In this document: one piece after another, positions 37,101 through 46,438 of the stretch | Numbering within the stretch: the first letter of the stretch is position 1 | Layout of the letters: every line of letters starts with the position of its first letter | Assembly: GCF_000344805.1 (NCBI RefSeq) | Contig: NC_020453.1 | Span: forward strand, 3,257,001 to 3,321,000 | Length of the DNA stretch: 64,000 bases | From: Bradyrhizobium oligotrophicum S58 | Lineage (GTDB): Bacteria > Pseudomonadota > Alphaproteobacteria > Rhizobiales > Xanthobacteraceae | Direction of reading: 5' to 3' | Translations under genes and position numbers: made by a program | The notes under the pieces: generated by a model | Database searches by the model: none | Told to the model about the DNA's origin: nothing | The model's input: the letters and a program-made list of their open reading frames with translations, nothing else

Positions 37101-40100
37101 CGAGCTTCGTCGGGTGGAACGACAGCTACACCGGAGAGCCGATTCCCGAAGCAGAAATGCGCGAATGGCAGATGGCCACCGTGCAACGCATCGCAGCCTT
37201 TGCGCCGGAGCGCATCCTCGAGATCGGCTGTGGTGTCGGCTTGTTGCTGCAACAGCTTGCCCCCGCGTGCCGCGTCTATCGCGGCACCGACATCTCGCTG
37301 GCGGCGATCGACGGCCTGCGGCGATGGGCCCAGAGCCGGCCCGAGCTGGCGCATGTCGAGCTTGCGCAGCGCGAAGCCATCGCGTTGTCCGATTTGAAGT
37401 CCGCATCGGTCGATACGGTCGTCATCAACTCGGTGGTGCAATACTTTCCGGACACCGGCTATCTGGAGGACGTGATCAGCGGGGCGCTGAATGCCGTCGC
37501 CGACGGCGGCCGCATCTTCGTCGGCGACGTCCGTCACTTCGGGCTGCTCGTGACGTTCCGCACCTCGATCGAGATCGAGCTTGCGAAGCCGGGCGCACGC
37601 GCCGGCGACATCAAGTCGCGTGCGCTCGCGGCCGCCAAGCGTGAGACCGAACTTGCGGTCGATCCCAGCTTTTTTCTGGCGCTGCAAGACCGTCTGCCAC
37701 GCATCAGCGATGTCGAGATCCTGCTGAAGAGGGGACAGGCGCATAACGAGCTGAGCCGCTACCGCTACGATGTGGTTCTCCATGTCGGCGGCAGCACGCC
37801 GGACTTGCCGGTCCGCACCGTCGATTGGGCAACGAGTTCGCTGCCCGAGCTTTCGGCCATTCTTGCCGAGGAACGACCTGCCAGTCTCTCCGTGCTCGGC
37901 GTTTCCAACGACCGGCTGGCGCGCGATCTGGCGCGCATGACATGGCTGGACGCATGTGAGCCGACCGCGCCATTGACGGATCTGGCCATTGTCCAGGATC
38001 GTGATCCCGCCGGTGAGGACCCCGAGACGTTCTGGCTGCTGGGCGAGCGGCTCGGCTACGACGTTCGTGTAAGTTGGACGTCGGCGTCGGGCTCCGGGTG
38101 CTACGATGTCGTCTTCGTCGACCGTGCGCGGGTCGATCGCCCGGTGGCGCTGCCGCGTCCGTCCGCGCCCTCGTCACGCGCCCATGGCAATGATCCCGGC
38201 GCTGCCGAACTGCTCCACAGATATGCGCAACGATTGCGCCAGGCGCTGCAGCAGAGGTTGCCGGACTACATGATCCCGGCGGCGATCGTGCCAATCGAAG
38301 CCATGCCGCTGACCCCCGGAGGCAAGATCGACCGGGCGGCGCTCCCCGCGCCCGAAGGCCGACCGGAGCTGGGCAAGATGATCGCTCCCCGGACCGAGAG
38401 CGAACGCAAGCTCGCGTCGATCTGGTGCGACATCCTGAAGCTGGATCAGGTCGGGATCGAGGACAATTTCTTCGCGCTCGGCGGCGACTCGATTCAGTCG
38501 ATCCAGGTCGTGGCGCGCGCCAACCGGGTCGGCATGAGGCTGACGTCCCGGCAGATCTTCGAACACCAGACGATCGCCGCGCTCGCCGCCGCGGCAGGCC
38601 ACGCCGATGCAGCGCCACGACAAGCGCCACAACACCTGGCGCCGCTGGTCCCGGCTGCACAGCCCGACGAGATATTGCGCGCGGATCTGGACGAACTGCT
38701 CGGCGCCGTCCATGACCCGGAGAATGTCGAGGACGCCTATCCGCTGACTCCGACGCAGCAGGGCATGCTGTTCCACAGCCTGTATGAACCGCAGTCGCGC
38801 GCCTATGTCACGACGCTGGGCTGCCGCCTCCACGGCAAGCTCGACGTCGATGCGTTTCATCGCGCTTGGGACAGCATGGTCGCCCGCCATACGGCGTTGC
38901 GCTCCGCCTTCCTCGGTCAGCATCTCGATACGCCTCTGCAGGTCGTCATGCGTGATGCCAAGCCGGCCTTTTCCGTCGAGGATTGGCGCATGCTTTCGCC
39001 ATCCGACCAGAGCCGCCGGATGGCAAACCTGGAGGAGGCCGAGTGCGCCGGTGGATTTGATTTTGCGCGGCCGCCGCTGATGCGTCTGTTGCTCGTCAGG
39101 TTTGCGGAGCAGGACTATCGCCTCGTCTGGTCCTGTCATCACATTCTGCTGGATGGCTGGTCGATCACGATTCTGCTCGACGAGCTGTTCGACTGCTATG
39201 GCGCGTTGAGCCGGCGCGAGCTGCCGCGGCTTGCTGCGGCGCGCCCGTTCCGCGACTATGTCACGTGGTTGCAGAGCCGGAGTCCTGTGGTTGCAGAGGC
39301 GCTGTGGCGTCGTCGGCTGGCGGGATTTGAGGCGCCCACTCCACTCCCTCTCGAGCGGAGGTCGCGCGCCGTGCCCCCCGCGGGGCGCTACGCGGAGCAT
39401 CAGGAAGGCCTGCAGGTTGAGCTGCAAGCCTTGGAAGGTTTTGCCCGGCGGCATCATCTGACGATCAATACATTGGTGCAGGGCGCATGGGCGCTGCTGC
39501 TCGGACGTTATAGTGGCTCCGAGGACGTGGTGTTCGGCGTCACGGTGTCGGGCCGTCCGGCGGAGCTGCCCGATGTGGAGCGCACGGTCGGGCTGTTCAT
39601 CAACACGCTGCCGCTGCGCGTCGAGCTATCGCGCTCCGCCACCGTAGTGGATTGGCTGGGGGAGATCCAGGCGCGGCAGAGCGAATTGACCGAGCATCAA
39701 TATAGCGCGCTCGCGGATGTGCAGCGCTGGGGCGAAGTCGCGGGCGGGAAGTCGCTGTTCGAGAGCATCGTGGTGTTCGAGAACTATCCGACCGAGCTGC
39801 GCGCGCAGGCGTCCGACCATACTATCCACATCGACATGATCCGTGCCGTGAACCGGATCAACTATCCACTCGCGCTTCAAGTCGCGATGGGAGCATCGCC
39901 GTCGATGAAGCTGATGTATGATCCGGCGCGTTTCGACCAGCCGTCGATTGCGCAATTGGCGCGGCATCTGCGCCGGCTGCTCGGGGAGATCGTTGCGGCT
40001 CCTGCGCGACAGCTGGGGTCGATCGCTCTGCTGAGCGGCGAAGAACGCCAGGAGGTCGTGAGCGCCTTCAACGCAACAGCGGTGAGCTATCGTGAGGGGC

Positions 40101-43100
40101 TGCTGCATGAGCTGATCGAGGCGCAGGCGCGACGGACACCCGAGGCGATCGCGTTGCGCTATGAGAGCGAGACGCTCAGTTACGACGGGCTGGAGCGTCG
40201 AGCCAACCAGCTTGCACGTCACCTGCAGAGCCTCGGCGTCGGCTCCGACGTCGTGGTCGGCATCTGCGCCGAGCGCTCGCTGGAGATGGTGATCGGGCTG
40301 CTCGGCATTCTCAAGGCTGGCGGCGCCTATCTGCCGCTCGATCCGGGCCTTCCGCCGGAGCGGCTGGCGATCATGCTGGAGGATGCCAGCGCGCGCGTGG
40401 TGCTGGCGCAGGATGCGCTCACCGCGCGGCTGCCAACCACTGATGCGATCGTAGTGCAGTTCGAAGCGGATGCTGCCGCGATCTCATGCCGGTCTGATAT
40501 GGCACCCATCTCAGCCTGCGCCCCGGACAACCTCGCTTACGTGATCTACACGTCCGGCTCGACGGGGCGGCCGAAGGGCGTGATGAACAGCCATCGTGGC
40601 ATCGTCAACCGGCTCGCCTGGATGCAGGACGCCTACCGGCTGAGGCCGGAGGACGTCGTGATGCAAAAGACGCCGTTCGGCTTCGACGTCTCGGTGTGGG
40701 AGTTCTTCTGGCCGCTGATGCAAGGCGCAGCGCTGGTGATCGCGCGGCCCGGCGGGCATCAGGATCCGGCCTATCTGTCAGAGCTGATCGAACGTCACAG
40801 TGTGACGGTGATGCACTTCGTGCCGTCGATGCTGCAGGCGTTCCTGGAGACGGCGGAGCTCGACCGCTGCGGTAGCCTGCGCGACGTGATCTGCAGCGGC
40901 GAGGCGCTGCCGGCGGAGACGCAGACCCGATTCCTCACCGCGCTCGGGAGCCGGCTGCACAATCTGTACGGCCCGACGGAGGCGGCGGTCGACGTCAGCG
41001 CCTGGGCGTGTCGGCTCGAGCCGGAGGCAACGCAGGTGCCGATCGGCCGGCCGATCAGCAACATCCAGCTCTACGTGCTTGATGCACGACTTGAGCCGAT
41101 GCCGGTCGGTGTTGCCGGCGAGCTGTATATCGGCGGCGTCGGATTGGCGCGAGGTTATCTGCATCGTCCCTCGCTGACCGCGGAGCGGTTCGTGCCGAGC
41201 CCGTTCGCGCGTGGCGAGCGGCTGTATCGCACCGGGGACCTGGCGCGGTGGCGGGCGGATGGCGCGCTGGATTATCTCGGCCGGCTCGACCACCAGGTGA
41301 AGCTGCGCGGCTTCCGGATCGAGCTTGGCGAGATCGAGGCGGCGTTGTCGGCGCAGGCCGGCGTCGCGCAGGCCGCGGTGGTGTTGCGCGATGACGCCAG
41401 CGGCAGGCGGCTGGTGGGCTATGTGGTGGCGCAGCCTGAGGTCCAGCTCGATGTAGCGACGTTGCGCGGAGAACTGCAGCGGACACTACCGGACTACATG
41501 GTGCCGTCGGCGATCGTGATGCTCGCGGCGTTGCCGCTGACACCGAACGGCAAGCTCGACCGCAACGCGCTGCCGGCGCCGGACGTGAGCCCGGCCGGCG
41601 CGATGGTGGCGCCGCGCAATGCCACCGAGGCGGCGCTGGCGGCGATCTGGCGCGACGTGCTCAAGCGCGACCATATCAGCGTCACCGACAACTTCTTTGC
41701 ACTCGGCGGCGACTCGATCCAGTCGATCCAGGTGGTGGCCCGCGCCAGGCAGGCGGGATTGTCGCTGACGGCGCGGCAGGTGTTCGAGCAGCAGACGATC
41801 GCGGCCCTTGCGGCGGTGGCCGGCAAGGCGGCGGTCGCCACAGCGGAGCAGGGCCTGGTGACAGGGGCCGTGCCGCTGACGCCGATCCAGCATTGGTTCT
41901 TCGCCCAGGATCTGGCGGTGCCGGATCACTTCAACCAGGCGGTGCTGCTCGACGGCACGGGATTGACACCAGAGCCGGTGGTGTCGGCGTTGGACGTGCT
42001 GCTGCGCCAGCACGATGCGCTGCGGCTGCGGTTTGCACGTGGTGAGCACGGCTGGCAGCAGACGCATGATGCGAGCGCAGCCGCGTTGCAGTCGGCAGAG
42101 CTGTTCGAGGCGATCGATCTGTCGGGCCTCGATGCCGCCGTGCACGGACCTGCGTTGCGGCGGCATGCGGAGCGGCTGCAGGCGAGCCTGGATCTGGCGC
42201 AGGGGCCGGTGCTGCGGGCGGCGCTGTTCGATCTGGGCGAGGGTGGCCAGCGGCTGCTGCTGATCGCCCATCACCTCGTGGTCGACGGGGTGTCGTGGCG
42301 GATCCTGCTGGAGGATCTCGGCACGGCGCTGTCGGCGCTGCGGCAGGGCGAGCAGGTGCGGCTGCCGCCGAAGACGACCGCGTTCCGGCACTGGGCGGAG
42401 CGGCTGACGGCGTATGCGCAATCGCAGGCCGCACGAGATGAGCTGAGCTACTGGCGGAGTCAGCCCTGGGAGACGGCGCCGCGCCTGCCGCGTGACCACG
42501 CGGATGGTGCGAACACGGCCGGCCACGTGCAGCTGGTGAAGATCGCGCTCGATGCTGACGAGACCCGGGCGCTGTTGCAGGAGGTGCCGGCGGTCTACCA
42601 CACAGAGATCAACGACGTGCTGCTGACGGCGCTGGTGCAGACGTTTGCCGGCTGGACCGGGCAGAAACGGTTGCTGGTTGGCCTGGAGGGGCACGGCCGC
42701 GAGGAGCTGTTCGGCGAGGTCGACGTGTCGCGGACGGTGGGCTGGTTCACCAGCCTGTTCCCGGTTCTGTTGGAGGTGGAGGGAGCCGGCGATCCCGACG
42801 CGGCGCTGAAGCAGGTGAAAGAGCAGTTGCGGGCGGTGCCGCATCGTGGCGTCGGCTACGGTGTGTTGCGTCATCTCGGCGGCGTCGATCTGCCGGCGCC
42901 GGAGGTCGAGGTGAGCTTCAACTATCTCGGCCAGCTCGACGGCGCAGCCGGCGGGCAGGGCTTCGGCTTTGCGGCGGAGGATGTCGGCCGCGAGCAGCAC
43001 GCGGCCAACCGCCGCGCGCATCTGATCGACGTGTCCGCCCATGTCGGTCATGGCAGCCTGGAGCTGCGTTGGTTCTACGGCGGCGAGCTGCACGAGGCCG

Positions 43101-46100
43101 CGACGATCGAGCGGTTGGCCCTGCGCCATGTCGCGGCACTGCGCGAGCTGATCGCGCATTGCCGGAGGAGTGAAGGCGGCCTGACGCCGTCGGACGTGCC
43201 GCTGGCGCAGCTGGAGCAGGACGATCTCGACCGTGTCGTTACTTCGGTCGGCGGCGCGCGGCGGATCGAAGACATCTATCCGCTGTCGCCGCTGCAGCGC
43301 GGGCTACTGTTCCACAGCCTGTATGAGCCGGATGCAGCGGTCTATGTGATCTCGCTGGCGTGCCGGCTGCAGGGTGCGCTCGATGCCGAGGCGTTCGAGC
43401 AGGCGTGGCGGCTGGTAGTCTCGCGGCACGCGGTGCTGCGCACGGCCTTCGTCGGCCATGATCTCGACGTGCCCCAGCAGGTGGTGCTGCGCGAGGCGGC
43501 GCTGCCGTTCGTCCGCGAGGACTGGCGGCATCTGCCGGCAGATGAGCAGGCGACGCGCTTCGCCGAGCTGCAGCGGTCAGAGCGCAGCCGCGGCTTCGAC
43601 TTCGCCCAGCCGCCGTTGATGCGGCTCAACCTGATCCGGATCGGCGACGACGATCACCGGCTGCTGTGGAACGTGCATCACATCGTGCTGGACGGCTGGT
43701 CGCTGCCGCTGCTGCTCGACGAGGTGTTTGCGGCCTATGCGGCGCTGAGCCGGCGCGAGGCGCCGGCGCTGTCGCCGGTGCGGCCGTTCAAGGATTATAT
43801 CGGCTGGCTGCAGCGCCAGGACCTGGTGCGGGCAGAAGCGCATTGGCGCCGGCGTCTCGCCGGGTTCGACACGCCATCCTCGTTCGGGCTCGGCCGCCCG
43901 ATGCCGACGTCGCATGCCGATGCGACGGAGCGCCATGTCGAGCATCAAAGCGAGCTGGCGCTCGGCGATCTCGAGCGTTTTGCGCGGCAGCATCGTCTGA
44001 CCATCAACACCTTGGTGCAGGGCGCGTGGGCGCTGCTGCTCGGCCGCTACGGCGGCAGCGACGACGTGGTGTTCGGCGTCACCGTCTCGGGCCGGCCGGC
44101 GGAGCTGGCGGATGTCGAGCGTACGGTCGGACTGTTCATCAATACACTGCCGCTGCGGGTGGGATTGCCGGGTTCGGCAACGGTGCTGGAGTGGCTGGGC
44201 GAGATCCAGGCGCGGCAGAGCGAGCTGACCGAGCATCAGTCGAGCGCGCTCGTGGATGTGCAGCGCTGGAGCGAGGTCGCCGAAGGCACGGCGCTGTTCG
44301 AGAGCATCGTGGCGTTCGAGAACTATCCGGTGGAGATGACGGCGTTGAGCGGCCAGCAGCGGCTGCGGGTCAGCGAGGTGGCGCCGCTGGAGCGGACCAA
44401 CTATCCGCTGACGCTGCAGGTGACGGTGGGCGCTGCATTGTCGTTGCGGCTGATCGCCGACAGCACGCGGGTCGCCGGGGACGCAGCCGGGCGGCTCATC
44501 GCGCATCTGGCTCGACTGCTCGCCGAGATCGTCGCAGATCCCGGGCGACAATTATCTTCCATCTCGCTGTTGAGCAAGGAGGAGCGTCATGAAGTGGTGA
44601 GCGCCTTCAACGCAACAGCGGTGAGCTATCGTGAGGGGCTGCTGCATGAGCTGATCGAGGCGCAGGCGCGACGGACACCCGAGGCGATCGCGTTGCGCTA
44701 TGAGAGCGAGACGCTCAGTTACGACGGGCTGGAGCGTCGAGCCAACCAGCTTGCACGTCACCTGCAGAGCCTCGGCGTCGGCTCCGACGTCGTGGTCGGC
44801 ATCTGCGCCGAGCGCTCGCTGGAGATGGTGATCGGGCTGCTCGGCATTCTCAAGGCTGGCGGCGCCTATCTGCCGCTCGATCCGGGCCTTCCGCCGGAGC
44901 GGCTGGCGATCATGCTGGAGGATGCCAGCGCGCGCGTGGTGCTGGCGCAGGATCTGCTCACCGCGCGGCTGCCAACCACTGATGCGATCGTAGTGCAGTT
45001 CGAAGCGGATGCTGCCGCGATCTCATGCCGGTCTGATATGGCACCCATCTCAGCCTGCGCCCCGGACAACCTCGCTTACGTGATCTACACGTCCGGCTCG
45101 ACGGGGCGGCCGAAGGGCGTGATGAACAGCCATCGCGGCATTGTCAACCGGCTCGCCTGGATGCAAGACGCCTACCGGCTGAGGCCGGAGGACGTCGTGA
45201 TGCAGAAGACGCCGTTCGGCTTCGACGTCTCGGTGTGGGAGTTATTCTGGCCGCTGATGCAAGGCGCAGAGCTGGTGATCGCGCGTCCCGGCGGGCATCA
45301 GGATCCGGCCTATCTGTCAGAGCTGATCGAACGTCACAGTGTGACGGTGATGCACTTCGTGCCGTCGATGCTGCAGGCGTTCCTGGAGACAGCGGAGCTC
45401 GGCCGCTGCGGCAGCCTGCGCGACGTGATCTGCAGCGGCGAGGCGCTGCCGGCGGAGACGCAGACCCGATTCCTCACCGCGCTCGCGAGCCGGCTGCACA
45501 ATCTGTACGGCCCCACGGAGGCGGCGGTCGACGTCAGCGCCTGGGCGTGTCGGCTCGAGCCGGAGGCAACGCAGGTGCCGATCGGCCGGCCGATCAGCAA
45601 CATCCAGCTCTACGTGCTTGATGCACGACTTGAGCCGATGCCGGTCGGTGTTGCCGGCGAGCTGTATATCGGCGGCGTCGGATTGGCGCGAGGTTATCTG
45701 CATCGTCCCTCGCTGACCGCGGAGCGGTTCGTGCCGAGCCCGTTCGCGCGTGGCGAGCGGCTCTATCGGACGGGGGATCTGGCGCGGTGGCGGGCGGATG
45801 GCGCGCTGGATTATCTCGGCCGGCTCGACCACCAGGTGAAGCTGCGCGGCTTCCGGATCGAACTCGGCGAGATCGAGGCGGCGCTGACGGCGCAAATCGG
45901 TGTTGCCCAGGCGGCGGTGGTGCTTCGCGAGGACGCCGGTGGCAAGCGGCTGGTGGGCTATGTGGTGGCGCAGCCTGAGGTCCAGCTCCATGTGGAGACA
46001 TTGCGGGGGCGGCTGCAGCGGACACTGCCGGACTACATGGTGCCGTCGGCGATCGTGATGCTCGCGGCGTTGCCGCTGACGCCGAACGGCAAGCTCGACC

Positions 46101-46438
46101 GCAACGCGCTGCCGGCGCCGGACGTGAGCCCGGCCGGCGCGGTGGTGGCGCCGCGCAATGCCTCCGAGGCGGCGCTGGCGGCGATCTGGCGCGACGTGCT
46201 CAAGCGCGAGCACATCAGCGTCACCGACAACTTCTTTGCGCTCGGCGGCGACTCGCTTTCCGCAACGCGCGCAATCGCACGCACGCAGAAGGAGCTTGGG
46301 CTGAATGTTCCCCTGAGGGCGATGTTCGAGGCGACGAATCTCGGAGAGCTCGCGGAGCGGCTCGAGGCGTTCGGCTGGGCGCATCCGCAACAATATTCGC
46401 CGGCAGACGGGACAGAGCTCGAGGAAGGAGTCATCTGA
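34178..46438 (+). CDS. Nonribosomal peptide synthetase 1: C-A(nMT)-T-C-A-T-E-C-A-T
   Basis: About 4086 residues. Numbering runs from GTG 34175; ATG 34178 is preferred. Domains: C1 49-489 (acyl acceptor, MHHIISDGWS); A1 499-926 and 1348-1399, interrupted by an N-methyltransferase about 949-1330 (LEIGCGVG at 1015, VINSVVQYFP); T1 (Ser1439); C2 1515-1965; A2 1970-2470; T2 (Ser2514); E 2570-3010 (AHHLVVDGVSW); C3 3025-3475; A3 3480-3985; T3 (Ser4027). By manual alignment to GrsA the pocket codes are A1 DAWLLGAVCK (hydrophobic, unassigned) and A2 and A3 DVWHISLVDK, close to known Ser codes. It should build acyl-(N-Me)X-D-Ser-Ser. T1 and C2 look like partners of an epimerase that is absent. The acidic C-terminal tail (ELEEGVI) probably docks with the next protein; the stop overlaps its start (TGATG). 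Confidence 0.93.
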   Translation: MQKAESQTMSKTAIRDSRRALLQRKVRDLLEGQSAGIPRTPRGGDLQLSFAQERLWFFDRLGRLGPAYQIGLSVRLKGALDIAALSAALTEIVRRQESLRTRFCLRDGVPTQQIDQPWQIALAIADSADVSPEAWARRLMEATFEIDSDQLFRCGLLRTGQQEHVLAVSMHHIISDGWSVGLLFREMAALYGAYSAGRPSPLPELPIQYADYAVWHRRWVDDEVQRPQLAYWRQRLADAPAGLALPADRVRPAAQSFRGAVHRFALDRETSAALAALSRREGASLFMVLLAAFKALMMRWSGQSDVVVGTPIAGRVRAEVDDLIGFFVNLLALRTDLQGDPSFRELVQRVKSTALGAYEHQDLPFEKVVDALQPTRDLSRQPIFQTVFVLQDVSLEQMTLPGLQVERFDEGANAVRFDIEMAMTEVGGRLAGSLLYATDLFDAATMQRLASQFIELLHSAAADPEVRLSRLRLLSDEERSRILTDLSPAPKIAVPHGTMHGLFAAQAARTPDLPALARRDEELTYKEVDARANQLAHYLRGLGVGPDVVVGICVERSFDMVIAVLGVLKAGGAYLPLDPSYPTERLAYMMVDSGARVVLTQTGLVDRLVTDGVTVASLDALSSEIADLPISAPAVAVDADHLAYVIYTSGSTGRPKAVMIPHRGATNLAEAQLAPLRIGAHSRVLQFASFSFDAAVWELLMSWRSGAALVIADRHETMPGESLHGLLRRERIGVVLLPPSALGTLGAEPLPDLKTLLVGGEACAGEVVAPWIGARVVLNAYGPTEASVCTTVHPCAAETRAPAIGRPLANTCVHVLDQHFEPAPIGVPGELYIAGPGLARGYLSRPGLTAERFVPDPFGHGDRLYRTGDLGRWRPDGALEFLGRVDQQVKLRGFRIELGEIEAALLAESNVSQAIALAREDRPGHKRLVAYVVADLDRLKTESRQTRASESDDGVAGWQSLFDETYGGTGQAKAPSFVGWNDSYTGEPIPEAEMREWQMATVQRIAAFAPERILEIGCGVGLLLQQLAPACRVYRGTDISLAAIDGLRRWAQSRPELAHVELAQREAIALSDLKSASVDTVVINSVVQYFPDTGYLEDVISGALNAVADGGRIFVGDVRHFGLLVTFRTSIEIELAKPGARAGDIKSRALAAAKRETELAVDPSFFLALQDRLPRISDVEILLKRGQAHNELSRYRYDVVLHVGGSTPDLPVRTVDWATSSLPELSAILAEERPASLSVLGVSNDRLARDLARMTWLDACEPTAPLTDLAIVQDRDPAGEDPETFWLLGERLGYDVRVSWTSASGSGCYDVVFVDRARVDRPVALPRPSAPSSRAHGNDPGAAELLHRYAQRLRQALQQRLPDYMIPAAIVPIEAMPLTPGGKIDRAALPAPEGRPELGKMIAPRTESERKLASIWCDILKLDQVGIEDNFFALGGDSIQSIQVVARANRVGMRLTSRQIFEHQTIAALAAAAGHADAAPRQAPQHLAPLVPAAQPDEILRADLDELLGAVHDPENVEDAYPLTPTQQGMLFHSLYEPQSRAYVTTLGCRLHGKLDVDAFHRAWDSMVARHTALRSAFLGQHLDTPLQVVMRDAKPAFSVEDWRMLSPSDQSRRMANLEEAECAGGFDFARPPLMRLLLVRFAEQDYRLVWSCHHILLDGWSITILLDELFDCYGALSRRELPRLAAARPFRDYVTWLQSRSPVVAEALWRRRLAGFEAPTPLPLERRSRAVPPAGRYAEHQEGLQVELQALEGFARRHHLTINTLVQGAWALLLGRYSGSEDVVFGVTVSGRPAELPDVERTVGLFINTLPLRVELSRSATVVDWLGEIQARQSELTEHQYSALADVQRWGEVAGGKSLFESIVVFENYPTELRAQASDHTIHIDMIRAVNRINYPLALQVAMGASPSMKLMYDPARFDQPSIAQLARHLRRLLGEIVAAPARQLGSIALLSGEERQEVVSAFNATAVSYREGLLHELIEAQARRTPEAIALRYESETLSYDGLERRANQLARHLQSLGVGSDVVVGICAERSLEMVIGLLGILKAGGAYLPLDPGLPPERLAIMLEDASARVVLAQDALTARLPTTDAIVVQFEADAAAISCRSDMAPISACAPDNLAYVIYTSGSTGRPKGVMNSHRGIVNRLAWMQDAYRLRPEDVVMQKTPFGFDVSVWEFFWPLMQGAALVIARPGGHQDPAYLSELIERHSVTVMHFVPSMLQAFLETAELDRCGSLRDVICSGEALPAETQTRFLTALGSRLHNLYGPTEAAVDVSAWACRLEPEATQVPIGRPISNIQLYVLDARLEPMPVGVAGELYIGGVGLARGYLHRPSLTAERFVPSPFARGERLYRTGDLARWRADGALDYLGRLDHQVKLRGFRIELGEIEAALSAQAGVAQAAVVLRDDASGRRLVGYVVAQPEVQLDVATLRGELQRTLPDYMVPSAIVMLAALPLTPNGKLDRNALPAPDVSPAGAMVAPRNATEAALAAIWRDVLKRDHISVTDNFFALGGDSIQSIQVVARARQAGLSLTARQVFEQQTIAALAAVAGKAAVATAEQGLVTGAVPLTPIQHWFFAQDLAVPDHFNQAVLLDGTGLTPEPVVSALDVLLRQHDALRLRFARGEHGWQQTHDASAAALQSAELFEAIDLSGLDAAVHGPALRRHAERLQASLDLAQGPVLRAALFDLGEGGQRLLLIAHHLVVDGVSWRILLEDLGTALSALRQGEQVRLPPKTTAFRHWAERLTAYAQSQAARDELSYWRSQPWETAPRLPRDHADGANTAGHVQLVKIALDADETRALLQEVPAVYHTEINDVLLTALVQTFAGWTGQKRLLVGLEGHGREELFGEVDVSRTVGWFTSLFPVLLEVEGAGDPDAALKQVKEQLRAVPHRGVGYGVLRHLGGVDLPAPEVEVSFNYLGQLDGAAGGQGFGFAAEDVGREQHAANRRAHLIDVSAHVGHGSLELRWFYGGELHEAATIERLALRHVAALRELIAHCRRSEGGLTPSDVPLAQLEQDDLDRVVTSVGGARRIEDIYPLSPLQRGLLFHSLYEPDAAVYVISLACRLQGALDAEAFEQAWRLVVSRHAVLRTAFVGHDLDVPQQVVLREAALPFVREDWRHLPADEQATRFAELQRSERSRGFDFAQPPLMRLNLIRIGDDDHRLLWNVHHIVLDGWSLPLLLDEVFAAYAALSRREAPALSPVRPFKDYIGWLQRQDLVRAEAHWRRRLAGFDTPSSFGLGRPMPTSHADATERHVEHQSELALGDLERFARQHRLTINTLVQGAWALLLGRYGGSDDVVFGVTVSGRPAELADVERTVGLFINTLPLRVGLPGSATVLEWLGEIQARQSELTEHQSSALVDVQRWSEVAEGTALFESIVAFENYPVEMTALSGQQRLRVSEVAPLERTNYPLTLQVTVGAALSLRLIADSTRVAGDAAGRLIAHLARLLAEIVADPGRQLSSISLLSKEERHEVVSAFNATAVSYREGLLHELIEAQARRTPEAIALRYESETLSYDGLERRANQLARHLQSLGVGSDVVVGICAERSLEMVIGLLGILKAGGAYLPLDPGLPPERLAIMLEDASARVVLAQDLLTARLPTTDAIVVQFEADAAAISCRSDMAPISACAPDNLAYVIYTSGSTGRPKGVMNSHRGIVNRLAWMQDAYRLRPEDVVMQKTPFGFDVSVWELFWPLMQGAELVIARPGGHQDPAYLSELIERHSVTVMHFVPSMLQAFLETAELGRCGSLRDVICSGEALPAETQTRFLTALASRLHNLYGPTEAAVDVSAWACRLEPEATQVPIGRPISNIQLYVLDARLEPMPVGVAGELYIGGVGLARGYLHRPSLTAERFVPSPFARGERLYRTGDLARWRADGALDYLGRLDHQVKLRGFRIELGEIEAALTAQIGVAQAAVVLREDAGGKRLVGYVVAQPEVQLHVETLRGRLQRTLPDYMVPSAIVMLAALPLTPNGKLDRNALPAPDVSPAGAVVAPRNASEAALAAIWRDVLKREHISVTDNFFALGGDSLSATRAIARTQKELGLNVPLRAMFEATNLGELAERLEAFGWAHPQQYSPADGTELEEGVI
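40058..41345 (+). repeat. Ser-type adenylation-domain repeat, copy 1 (NRPS1 module 2)
   Basis: About 1.29 kb nearly identical to 44597-45884 (in-frame offset 4539) and 60274-61561 (offset 20216). Scattered single-base differences are visible, for example near 40410 and 40590. It runs from just after the condensation domain to core motif A8. Confidence 0.8.
41407..44551 (+). repeat. 3.1-kb direct repeat, copy 1 (end of A2, T, E and C3 of NRPS1)
   Basis: Appears identical base for base to 52461-55605 (offset 11054). The first mismatches are at 41406/52460 on the left and 44552/55606 on the right. Identity is supported by matching translations in several frames on both strands across the block, which leaves no room for silent changes where checked. 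Confidence 0.85.
44597..45884 (+). repeat. Ser-type adenylation-domain repeat, copy 2 (NRPS1 module 3)
   Basis: Second copy of the 1.29-kb block at 40058; it carries the same DVWHISLVDK pocket residues and differs by few substitutions. It follows almost directly on the 3.1-kb repeat, with only about 45 bases between them. Confidence 0.8.

Noticed and set aside
35582..37783. Minus-strand open frames in the NRPS region
   Set aside because: Complement of A and MT domains; they recur at each repeated NRPS domain, as expected for shadows.
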